Source: Zhengitettix transpicula (taxonomy: Eukaryota; Arthropoda; Insecta; Orthoptera; Tetrigidae). From it: a stretch of 64,000 nt of DNA. Numbering within the stretch: the stretch's first letter is position 1; each line of letters opens with the position of its first letter. Both the position numbers and the translations under genes were made by a program. This document shows, piece after piece, positions 11,219 through 22,400 of this stretch. The DNA is taken from NCBI GenBank assembly GCA_037074705.1, contig CM073590.1:90388947-90452946 (forward strand). The letters are read 5' to 3'. The notes under the pieces are model-generated. The model was given only the letters and a program-made list of their open reading frames with translations, did no database searches and was not told the origin of the DNA.

Positions 11219-11762
11219 GAAGGAAGCCTGCGAGAGGATTTCTCGCAGGTGAACCTTCCCAGAGAGCTCTGGAGGGGGCTACCTTTGGGGATGCTCTCAC
11301 ATCTCTCTGGTTTTTTTGAACTAAGGTTCCCACATGCCGAGGCACCTCGGTCTGTTTTGAGAGGTGTATGTTCCGGGGTCGCAGACCTTGGGCATACGGC
11401 AAGAGTTGTCCGCTATTCCTATTGGAATAGTCGGCCAGCTGCCTCCTAAACAGGCCAAGGCATGGCGAGGGGTAAGCTGCGTCCCCACAGCAAACTCCTC
11501 TCCCGCTATCGGAAGGGCGTGGGACAAGTACCCAATGCCCGACCTACCCGATGCAGGTTTTTCTAAGGTTTTCCCTGCATTCCTTTAGGCGAATGCCGGG
11601 TAGGATCCTTAAAATATAGCCCGGGGGCCCTAGTTAACCCTTGGCTACCTTCCTCCACCCTTCCGCATCCCCCCTTTCAAATCCCTTCCTATGCTATTAA
11701 AGGGGAGTTGCCCAAAGTGGATTACCCTCAAGTAGCCTGTTGCCCTAAAAAAAAAAAAAAAA
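11219..11762 (+). repeat. Family A retroposon, full length with poly(A)
   Basis: Runs from GAAGGAAGCCTGCGAGAGGA, which with TTTCTCGCAGG can form a 5' hairpin, to TGTTGCCCT plus 16 A. TATACCTTTTTTG flanks both sides and is a target-site duplication of about 13 bases, as expected of a retroposon copied by LINE machinery. I see no pol III A/B boxes and no reverse transcriptase motifs, so the autonomous partner and class are unknown. Reading frames of 60-150 codons occur on both strands of most copies but share no recognisable domain. Confidence 0.85.
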
Positions 11763-11787
11763 TATACCTTTTTTGCGGAGCTCTCGA

Positions 11788-12323
11788 GAAGGAAGCCTGC
11801 GAGAGGATTTCTCGCAGGTGAACCTTCCCAGAGAGCTCTGGCGGGGGCTACCTTTGGGGATGCTCTCACATCTCTCTGGTTTTTTTGAACTAAGGTTCCC
11901 ACATGCCGAGGCACCTCGGTCTGTTTTGAGAGGTGTATGTTGCGGGGTCGCAGACCTTGGGCATACGGCAAGAGTTGTCCGCTATTCCTATTGGAATAGT
12001 CGGCCAGCTGCCTCCTAAACAGGCCAAGGCATGGCGAGGGGTAAGCTGCGTCCTCACAGCAAACTCGTCTCCCGTCATCGGAAGGGCGTGGGACAAGTAC
12101 CAAATGCCCGACCTACCCGATGCAGGTTTTTCTAGGGTTTTCCCTGCATTTCTTTAGGCGAATGCCGGGTTGGATCCTTAAACCATAGCCCGGGGGCCCT
12201 AGTAACCCTTGGCTACCTTCCTCTACCCTTCCGCATCCCCCTTTCTAATCCCTTCCTATGCTATTAAAGGGGAGTTGCCCAATGTGGATCACCCTCATGT
12301 AGCCTGTTGCCCTAAAAAAAAAA
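11788..12323 (+). repeat. Family A retroposon, full length, tandem second copy
   Basis: Nearly identical to the copy at 11219-11762, with the same 5' start and a 10-A tail. It is separated from it by 25 bases (TATACCTTTTTTGCGGAGCTCTCGA). The same TATACCTTTTTTGCGGA follows this copy too, so the flank occurs before, between and after the pair. Confidence 0.85.
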
Positions 12324-12533
12324 TTATACCTTTTTTGCGGAATGACAGTAAGTGTGTTCTAAATTGATTATATATATACCTTTTCGACAATACACCTAGC
12401 AACAATTATCTTCTCTGCATTCTCGCGCCAAACAATGATGTTCTTTACAATGCTCTGGCCTCAAAGTTACGCCGTCAATAATTAACGAAACAATCTATTA
12501 CTACATATTTGTAATCTCTACAATATATAAAAT
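12324..12533 (-). mobile_element. LTR fragment (subfamily of 38776-39800)
   Basis: Matches 39640-39800: the CTCTGCATTCTCGCGCCAAA, TGATGTTCT, AATGCTCTG and CTCAAAGTTACGCCG blocks, ending AATCTCTACA before ATATA. This is the 5' end of a minus-oriented LTR; its remainder was displaced by family A insertions. Confidence 0.7.
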
Positions 12534-13209
12534 TTTAAGATCTACGAGTAGAAAATGAGATGAGACTGTTAACCTTGAGGTTATTGTACTGTAAAAATGA
12601 AAAAAATTACGTCTGATAGAAAATAATGAATAAGAAAGATAACCAATACAGGCAAAAAAGCTAATATATAAAATGCTAAGATTTTAGACATTGACACCAG
12701 GTAGTTTTGTTTCTCTAGGCTCTTCTTAGCACCTGACGAAAGGTGCAAGGATCCCAGAAATGATGTGTGGTATTTATATGACATTTTTTGTCTGTATTGG
12801 CTATCTATCTTATTCACTATCGTACTGTACATTAAAAACAGACAAACATTAAGTTTTAAATTATCGAAGACTTTTAGTGACGAGTCCTACCCTTTCTACT
12901 GGTTTTTCTGCAATGCGAACATTTTACATTTATTTCAAAGTTCATCAGTTGACTTTTGTTTGATTTAATTGTGCATAATCTATACAACCTTAAAATGTGT
13001 TGGTGTATGAAATTCGTTTGAAACAAAGATAACATATGTATTACGTGTGTTATAATAATCGATATAATAATCATCTAATAATATTTTGATTTGTGCTTCA
13101 ACTGTACGAAACAAAAGGTTTTTGTTTGCAATAAATAGAAGGTTGCAGATATTAACAAAATATAATCTATTTTAAATTAAAATAATTAATCATTCATTAG
13201 AAGACTTAC

Positions 13210-13571
13210 CTGTAGCACCAAGATGAATTTGGTAATAATTTAGCAACACCAGAACTAGGCTGAATCTCTTTTTGATCTCCTAAAACCTGAGCTTCGTTTC
13301 TCCCGTGTGGTTGTTCTGGCTCTTACCCGTCGTCTACGCAGTTCATCTAGTTCGGTACTGTGCATGTGCATAAAGGAAATTTTAAAGGCGGCATTTTGTG
13401 AAAGCTTTTGAAGCCGCTAATGCATTGTTCAGCGCGTCGCGTCGCCCTTTCTCTCTGCTTCTTGACGGCAATAGCTTGGTTGCGGTAATTCGCCGCGAAA
13501 TGGATGTCGGATTGTTTGTGCATTACCGCCAACTTCATCCCCGTGTTAGTCGAGGCGGACACGCCATATTC
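13210..13571 (-). other. Possible exon ending in a consensus splice donor
   Basis: On the minus strand a less AT-rich segment ends ...GGTGCTACAG followed by GTAAGTCTT, a perfect CAG|GTAAGT donor at 13210/13209. A frame of 75 codons starts at 13574 (reading MEYGVSAST...) and closes at 13347, upstream of the donor, so if this is an exon it may be 5' untranslated. I cannot identify an acceptor, a promoter or a product. It could equally be a chance match. Confidence 0.25.
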
Positions 13572-14089
13572 CAATAGCTAATTGGATTATTTGATGAAAT
13601 GCAATTATCATTTGAGTGTGATTACATTTCGCCTCGCCACACCATGTACTGATTGAGTTTAATGACCTAATAGGGTAATAGTGGTAGTTAGGAAGCGCTA
13701 TAGCTTATTCGAACAATTGGTGGTGAACAGTTAGAGTGTTTATCTCTTAGAGGTTTACCATGTCAAATGGTATTCTAAAATTCTATGTTATGAGAAGCGA
13801 GCAACAGTTAATTTTGCATTCTATTACTTACCACAACAGTCAATTTCTCACAATAAACAGCAAATAAAACTAAAAATTGTTATTCTTGCAACAATGCTTT
13901 AAAACACCGCCACAAATAACTAGTTTCAATAACTCTATTAAAACTAGTTAGAAGTAGTTAATTTGAAGTTCAAATAACAAGAAAATGTCTCCGCCCAAAT
14001 GAAAATAATTTAACTTAATGTCAGTTGTATAAGTTTTAAGGCGTGTGCTTTTATTACTTTTATTTCTGGTCTCATTTTTAGTCATCATA

Positions 14090-15387
14090 CCACTGTGAAC
14101 AAAATGTAAGGTGAATTTATTTATAAAATATAAATTTTTTATTTATTCTTCCAAATCAATTTCATCCCCTTAAAAGTAATCCCCGTACGATAAAACGCAC
14201 TTTTTCCAACGCTTTTTCCAGTCCTCGAAACAGTCGGAATAGTCTTTTTCCAGTATAGCCTTTAAGACCTTCTTCGATTCGGTTTTTATCTCCTCAATCG
14301 TGTCAAAACGTCGTCCCCGCATTGGCCTCTTGAGTTTGCTGAATAGCCAAAAGTCGCACGGAGCCAAATCAGGCGACTACGGTGGTTGAGGAACGATATG
14401 AGTCGAGTTTTTGGCAAAAAAGTCGCGAAGAACCAATGCAGTATGACACGGTGCATTATCGTGATGAAGGAACCAACAGTTGTTCGCCTATAATTCCGGC
14501 CGTTTCAGACGAATAGCTTCACGCAAACAACGCATAACGCTCAAATAATATTCTTTGTTGACAGTTTGGCCCGGCGGAAGGAATTCATAGTGCACCACAC
14601 CACGATAATCAAAAACTGTCAACATGACCTTGATTTTCGATCGACTTTGCCGTGGTCTTTTCGGTCTTGCTTCACTTTTTGCACGATATTCGCTGGATTG
14701 GTCGGTGGTTTCTGGGTCGTATGCGTAAATCCAAGTCTCGTCTCCAGTAATGATGCATTTCAAGTGGTCCTTATAGTCAGACAGCAAAGATTCACACACA
14801 TCAACGCGACGCTTTCTTTCCAAAAAATGGAGCGATTTTGGCACCAATCGAAACTCGACGTGTTTGAGACACAAAACATTCTTCAAAATGGTTTGGGCTG
14901 AGCCAAATGATATTCGAACACTATCAGCGAGTCTATAATTGTCCATCGACGATTTTCAAGCACCAAATCTTTGATTTTTTGGACGTGGCCCTCGTCGGTC
15001 GACCGTTGATGGTCGTCCAGAGCGCAGTTCTTCAACGCGTTATCGACCCTCTTTTAACTCGTTGTACCACTTATAAACGTTTTCTTGTGCCATAGTTTGA
15101 TCACCAAAGGCCTTCCGCAACATTTTCAACGTGTCCGCACAAGAATATTCGTTCCGCAATCAAAATTTGATGCAAGTTCTTTGCTCAACAAAATTATTGC
15201 AAAAATCGATAATTCACTTTTGGTTGTTTACAAACACGTGTAACTCGGAGATAATTAAGCCTTTTAACAAACAGACGCTTGACAAATATTATAGATAGTC
15301 CTACCAACCTAGGGAAAAAATTACCTTCCTTCCCTAATACCCGGGAGTTTTAAATGACAATTTCACCTTACTTTTTGATCACAGTGG
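14090..15387 (-). mobile_element. mariner transposon (inactive), 1.3 kb
   Basis: Terminal inverted repeats CCACTGTGAACAAAATGTAA (left) and CTTTTTGATCACAGTGG (right) with TA duplicated on both sides (14088-14089 and 15388-15389). The length of 1298 bp is usual for mariner. The transposase reads on the minus strand and is broken. A second copy of the right end lies at 16027-16275. Confidence 0.95.
14143..15200 (-). pseudogene. mariner transposase, DD34D, with several stops
   Basis: Once a transposase that cut and pasted the element at TA sites. On the minus strand the N-terminal helix-turn-helix part (KMLRKAFGDQTMAQENVYKW), the first catalytic aspartate in TGDETWIYAYDPET, the second in HHDNAPCHTA and the third in SPDLAPCDFWLF are all visible, the last two 34 residues apart as in mariners. 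The C-terminus reads KRWKKCVLSYGDYF, a stop, then GDEIDLEE. Several in-frame stops (RPEL-stop, PP-stop-SPDL, GDYF-stop) and at least one frameshift in the N-terminal third mean no working protein is made. All three catalytic aspartates survive. Confidence 0.93.
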
Positions 15388-15389
15388 TA

Positions 15390-16026
15390 TGGTATTTTCT
15401 TCTGGCGATGATTAAATGCAATAGCGATGTCGTCACAGAACATGAACCCTATGTAGAATAATAAATTATAAAATCCGGAGATCAAAATGCAGTTTACTGT
15501 CAGGGAATGAACTGGAGACATCACTAAGGGCACACGTCAGTATCAATGGCGTGTTTCGCAGTTTGTGTAAGTAGGAAAGACAGAAAAAAATATGTAAATT
15601 ACATGGATTGTTTTACTAAGCATCAATTTAGAATAGTCAAATATGTAAAAGTATTTGCAATTATATATCAGAAAATACATATCGAAGATGCGAACATGAT
15701 CTGTGTTCCAGTACTGCTCTTGGTTGTGACACGAAATAGAATATCATTACCGACACTCACAAAAATAATATTCAGTAATCGTAAAATAGCTACGCTGTCT
15801 ATAAGCAAAACTTTTCGATAGTCTTCAACGATCTTATTATTATAGGCGACAGGTTATTTTGAAAACAAATATTGTCATTAAGTAGATTTTGGAATACGAA
15901 GCAAATATAGTGTACAAATGAGGAACTTTCAACCAATTTACGCCTCATTATTATCACATACTTTGTTTAAAAGTATTTAATTTCTGGTTAACTCTAAAAA
16001 CTAATTTGTTACTTTATAACACTAGA
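15390..16026. other. AT-rich stretch between mariner and its fragment
   Basis: No repeat or RNA gene seen. A 91-codon frame at 15546-15821 has no recognisable features. Confidence 0.4.
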
Positions 16027-16275
16027 TGTTCGTTCCGCAAACAAAATTTGATGCAAGTTCTTTGCTCAACAAAATCACCCATTGGAAAAATCGAAAAATT
16101 CACTTTTGGTTGATTACAAAAACACGTGTAACTCGGATATAATTAAACCCTTTAACAAACAGACGCTTGGCAAATATTATAGAAAGTCCTACCAACCTAG
16201 GGAAAAAAATTACCTGCCTTCCTAATACCCGGGAGTTTTAAATGACAATTTCACCTTACTTTTTGATCACAGTGG
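16027..16275 (-). mobile_element. mariner end fragment
   Basis: About 250 bp nearly identical to 15145-15387, including the complete right inverted repeat followed by TA at 16276-16277. The left border is abrupt at the transposase start region. It is an internally truncated sibling of the copy 640 bp to the left, in the same orientation. Confidence 0.9.
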
Positions 16276-16277
16276 TA

Positions 16278-18120
16278 TACTGTCAAAATTAAAATATAAA
16301 ACGAGTTTGTTAACAGTATAATAATTAGGTAAATAATTTCCCAAATAACAAACAAAATTAAGTGCTGAATAAATTCGTCTCTTTTCCGCAATCCTTTTCA
16401 CTTTCGTTGCTTGAATCAACTATGCTTGAAGAAGCGTAGTTTAGTATTTATGAAGCATTAATTTTTGTCTGTTATGCGGCTACTTATTTATTTAATTCTT
16501 ATAAATATACTATAAAACTACAAATTACAATCATATATCATATAAATGAATTATCAGAATATGATTAAATTTTTCATTACATATGTATCAAATTTTTTTT
16601 AACAATTTCTTTTAACAGTAAAAATTAATTAATTTATTTAGTGAATCTGATAAGCTTCCTTAAAATGTTGTACACCCTGTTATTGAGTGGAATTGTTTTT
16701 TTCCTACCTCGTTCTTTTGCTATTGGTGCAATTCTATTACACGTTAATAAATAATTGTATTTTTCTCTGTATAATTTTCAAAAGTCGTATAATAGGTAAA
16801 GATTGTATAGAATTATTTCGATACGCGAATTCTTAGAACTTTTATATTTGGAATAAAAACGCTATATGATATAGGAAATATAGTGGGGGAATTTACGCAA
16901 CGACGTTTTCTCAGTAAAGAGTTCTATTTCAGTTATTTCCCATAAAAGTGATTAACTAATTTAATTGAATTTACATTATCAGGGATTTCCAGGCTTAATT
17001 TATTGATCGGTCATTTGATCTCGCGTTTATAGGGTTGACTTGGTTGGAGTAGTTCTTTGTGATTGTGAATCGCGATGAGATGTCATTTTTAAAAATAGCA
17101 ATCGACCGTTATCCCGATAGAAACTCGTCAAAAACTTTTATCATTTCGGCCTATGGAAGTTATTAAAATAATACATTCATGGATTTTTTGGTGTTAAGTT
17201 ATTTAGAATAAATTTTTTTAACGTTTTTCTTTACCAATTACAACACCTGGAGATGTCCCTAATATCGGGAAGCAACGTGTTTTACTTAATGTTGTATTGT
17301 GAAATCAAATTTATTACCTTAATTCATTGAATAAATTTATTTTACTGTTTTGGCCACATTTCATTATTTTATATTTCATAAATATTCAGATCCCGTTCAG
17401 TCTATATAATTACGAACCAATGAAAATAAGGTCATGGCAAAATATATTCACTGTAGACTGATTGACCAAAGCGTTCCGTTCTGGACTTATCCGTGGAATT
17501 TCGCCTTTAAATATGAAAAAGTAAATTGGGTTAACATGTACATTCTTGATCACCAAATGAATATATTTCAGCCGTCACTTTTCTGTTTCCTGGGAATCTG
17601 TTTGTATGGGTTGCTAGACTGGACAACATAAAGCTGATTCCGAAAGTGCGTAGATATATTTCATGGGATATTAAATAATTGACTTCCGACATAACTATCT
17701 TGAATTTCTATGTTACGATTTTCTTATCAGATTACTAATTTTTTTATATATAGCATGGAATGTGCATGATTAAGTGCTAAGTGTTTGATGTAATAAGATG
17801 ACTATGACCTTAAGATGTCGAAAGATTCTTCTATGATTTTAAACTGAGTTTAAATAAATTATTTTAATGTATGATTGTCGACTTCTTGGTTTTTTTTATC
17901 TTTTAACTTGAACTCTAACATTCCACAATATGAACTGTTTAAGTGAGTTTTATTATCTGCTATAAATTTTCAATATCCACAAAGTTTTATATTGTCGTTG
18001 GAGATAATAATTCTTCATTTCCGACTATTAAAAAGAGAGCAACGCTGAATATAGATATAATATTTAATTCTTAACCATGAAGGGGTTCTTTTAACCATTG
18101 TTTTAATATACAACGTTTAA
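16278..18120. other. AT-rich non-coding stretch
   Basis: No repeat shared with the rest of the window, no RNA gene, no credible reading frame. Confidence 0.4.
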
Positions 18121-18121
18121 T

Positions 18122-19455
18122 TTGTGGCGACTAGTAGCCGTCTAACGGTAACCCTTGAGTACCCCAATGAGAGACATCTCGCTCAGGAGCAGATTCACGA
18201 GGCAGTTATTCGCTAGACACGGAATATCACTTGTCTATAATTAACTCGTCTAACATTTACGTCCCAATATATGCGCATTGTGCCGCACATCATCGGATGG
18301 TATAATTTTAATCTGGGCAATTCTCTCCTCAGTGGTTATCCAAGAAGACGCAACACAGAGCGTCGCAATAGTGTGCTTACAGACTGGAAAACAATAGGAC
18401 AATTCGACCGAGCCCCGACGTAAAAAGCAGCAGCCTCATCAACCACAACCGTACCAGCAACACCGGTTTCCTGGTCCGACCTGTCGTGCTTTCTAATAAA
18501 AATGCTTGCCGGCCGTCACACTGAGTGCGCGATCCACGCCACCATCTGCACTTGAAACACCTATATTTAGGCTGGACTTAACCCTCCACCGGGAGTTCGT
18601 TTGACAGTTCGTAATTGCGAACGTCCCCTTACCCATAATCGATATGAACACCTGGCGCGTTTACGACTGCAGCCGGGGGCTACTTGTGGACGTACGGACG
18701 GGTCAGACATTTCGCAGAACGCGCGCCGACGTCAAGGTATTACTCCAGCGGAGTCGTTCCGCGAGCTCTTGACTCACTACCAGACCAGCTAGTCTAAAGC
18801 AAGGCACACCGCGGTACATTACCTACGGACGACGTCTTGATTGCCTTATAAAGGCAGAAAATAGTGAAGGTCGCATTAAATGTCATTGTCCGCAATAAAG
18901 GAATCCCGTCGATCTGAGACCCTGGGCGTTGCCCCTCCACATGATACCTATGGCTACACAGCCCTGTGGCGACTATTGCGCATCGGAAAATTGAAACAAT
19001 CCAGACTGGTAACCGGTATGCATGCAGGTCTACACAGAAAATCTGCGCTGCAGACTGGTATACACAGCCGGCGAACTGTAAGAGTATGTACGCAAGTCGT
19101 CATACATTCAGCAGATATCAATAAAAGCGATATCACACAATCGTATTGCTCCATTAGAAGTAAGTGTCCAGGGTCACTGCGAAGGGTGGAGTTGAATTTG
19201 CCCGAAGGCCTTTGGCACTTGTCGCCTCATTACAGTATCCCATAATGGCTCTCAAGGTACGGCTATCTTGTGACAGCAACGGGCTATTGTTAGCGGAGAA
19301 TTTCGTCATCGGATACTAAGAGATGGAGGCAAGTCCCCATCCATCGACACCTTAGCCACCAAGATATACGGTTGGTGCTCGGGTCACCAACACCTTCCAC
19401 AAACTCTATGGCTGGGCGGCCGCCTTCAGTCAGTCTCCACTACCTCTCAACGCCT
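18122..19455. other. GC-rich island of unknown origin
   Basis: About 1.3 kb with near-balanced base composition and sharp borders within AT-rich DNA. TGTGGCGACTA occurs twice (18123 and 18965), 842 bases apart, and TGGCGAC is the start of the tRNA-Arg-type primer site known from some insect Ty3/gypsy elements. A TATA-like CTTATAAAGGCAG (about 18844) precedes an AATAAA (18894). These hints fit an old LTR-plus-leader remnant of a retroelement other than the main family, but no coding domain is visible. The 121-codon frame at 18880-19245 is not recognisable. Confidence 0.35.
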
Positions 19456-22400
19456 GTTTTAAAATATATGAATAAGATAAAGAAACCACAAATATAATAT
19501 CCAATTACAAAAATATTTAAGTATTAAAAGATAAATATTTCATACTATAACTGGATAATCATCAATTATTTTTACAAAAATAAAGTATATTATCACTGCT
19601 GCCTACTTTCTTATTCAAACGTCATTTTCCGAGAAACTACGGTTACTTTTGGATTGTGATCTTTGCAGATTATTGTAAACACATTCCTCTGAAATTTCAT
19701 AAAAGTTCATCACTGTATCTCACCTGACTCCGGAGATAAAAAATAAATTAAATTGCGTCTGTCCCCTGGTTCTAACGCGACTAAAGGAGGGTTAAATATT
19801 TAAACAATATAAATTAGCAAAATTATAGAATTTAAATAGTAGCCGTACATTAAAAATTTATTTTATTCTGAATTATCTATAAATATGTTCATTGTTTTGT
19901 ATTCCTGTTATCACAGAGATATCAAGATTTATAAAATTATGTGAAACGTTAAATCATAGACGACGGGTCCCAAACGGTACCTTGCGTAATGATGTTAGAC
20001 AAAAGAGTTATATTTATTAATTTTGTATTTTATCTATATCATGAAACTTATTATAACACGTGGTGTCAATGAGAGACACATGTATTGTTTCCCCCTGTCA
20101 TAAGGTCATCCATTATAGTTCTTTGAACAACAATGTGAATGTGTATTTTTGTTCATGTCCTTGCTTTACGCTCTCCGGCGTTCCTAGCCAAATAACACAC
20201 AGCTAATATTTTGTTTTCTTTAATTAATGGAAAAAGGAAAACGTTGACTGGGAGGCTGTCGAAATGAGAATGGAAAAGCGACAAGTGCGTGAGAGTTTGG
20301 CGGGGCGAGGATGGGAGGGCCTTGTTCGCATCCTGACTCCTGGCGATTACGTCGGAGGTAAATGTTGCTGTGGCTATGGCGTTCACTGTTGACAGTTCGT
20401 GTTACTCAGCATCCGTACCGTTCACAAATACCACATACACGCCGATCTCGTCTACGCTTAACCGTTTCGGGTAGCGAGAGATTTCATTGCGCCAACACGC
20501 CATGTCCAGACCGGATGACGGTTCATTTATCGACAGCAGATGTCATGAACCAATTACCAATTGCGTCTCAAGCCAGCCACCCGGGTTTCGAAGCGAGCGG
20601 TTTTCATTATATTAACAATACTCTCAACAGCTGTAAATGTAACAGAATTTTCGTGCGCAATGTAAATCGCATCTCAGAAATTTATGCCCACTACATTTCA
20701 TTTAATTAATTGTAAGTAATGTTCTATAATTTTTAATTAAGTGTATTATAAATTACCATGTTTGCAAAGTCTTGCTTTGTTTGAATTTTTAGAAACACGG
20801 ATTTTGAAATTAGATCATTTAATTAAATATAATTAGAACACCTGAAGAGGTCCTGATAAATTAGGGATGATACTTCGAGATGTTTTTTATGTTATAATGT
20901 CTAAAATTAATATTAATACTTTTATTACTAAATGGGTTGATGTTTTCATTTATTTAAGGACGTTAGATAAATATAAATGTTAAAAGGTTTGTATCTTAAT
21001 TAATAATTTCTAAGCATAATTATTAAACCAAACACTACCAATTGGAACAGTTTTAGATATAGATAGAAATTATAAATCCAGACAAATTTCCTAAATGTTA
21101 TACATTAAGCTTCTATTACATTCACTTAATGTGAAAATTTGCTCTTCCGAAAATTTATACCTGCTCGCTCAGTGGTTAGGATTGAAGAAAGGATCCTAGG
21201 GACGGTTGTGGTTTATTATTAACTTTTATAGTTACACACACGTCACGTTTATGAACAATAAACATGAGATTATATTTCCCTATTAAAGAACTGGTTGTGC
21301 TTTTTACGAGCGTTGAATTAAATATATTTAAGACAGTTAGTTCAAAAGATTTTTGATTGCATTTTTTTGAGTTTTAAACTAGCACGATTTATGGTAGTAA
21401 TTTTAGGTCTCACTATAATTTTCTTGAGATAATGATGGTGAATACATACTATTTTAAAGAACAGATAATTTGGTGTATTGTGCAGTATTTTGAATAACAA
21501 CTGCGTTTCTAAATAAATATATAACTTCTTCAGCTTTGTAGCAATCATAACGTAGTGTTTACATAAGATTTAGACCTATGAAAATCTTGCGTTTACGTTT
21601 TTAATTTTCTAAATTGATTGTGACGAGAAATAAAATGTGTTGTAAACGAGCTACTGTTTGTTGGTATGACAACAGTAACATTTTAAAAATGCGGTTATTC
21701 AAGGTTTTCTATTGTGAGCAAATTAAAAAGTCCCAACTAGTTCGTTACAATGGACGCGGAAACACAAATATTCGTATTCACCTTACTTAATTACCCTGAC
21801 CAACATGCCGGAATACATTTCTGTTTGAAGAGCCACATGTTTGCACGGATTGAATTTTCATCTTTGTTCCGTTTTAATAGAAGGGTAGCAGCAAAGATTA
21901 TTGAATGTTATTTCATTCTTTGGGGATAAACATTCAGTAACCCGTGTAAATATAACAACAGAAATTCTTTTCTCCTTCTGACGTCACAAACAATTCAGCG
22001 TTTCATTATGAAAAAGGAAGCGGAAATTGAATCAACCTGCAGACTGACGGAAGAGCCAATTAAAAACATTTAAATGAATTTTACCTCCTCTGCGTAACCG
22101 AATAAAAAGAATTCAGATTGTAAAATTACATTAAACTGTGAGCAGTGGGAAAATTCGAGAGAAATTAAGTTACGGAATCTGGGGAATCACGGAGAAATGT
22201 CTCTACGTTTCTAAACTCATTAATAATTCCTGGACACCTGAGAGAATTTGCCAGAACATTAAAGTTGAATCTTATAATAATATTTGTGGTTAAGAGAACT
22301 TTATGAAATCAACATATGGGACGACATATAAAGGCTCTCTCATTCTGATTGCAAACAGTTGTTAACATATTCTATTAAATATATTTTCTTCTAGAAGTGT

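Noticed and set aside
11645..12103. A 152-codon minus-strand frame and many similar 60-100-codon frames on both strands of the family A copies
   Set aside because: They recur only because the repeat is GC-rich with few stops; frames exist on both strands at once, differ in end points between copies and show no domain.
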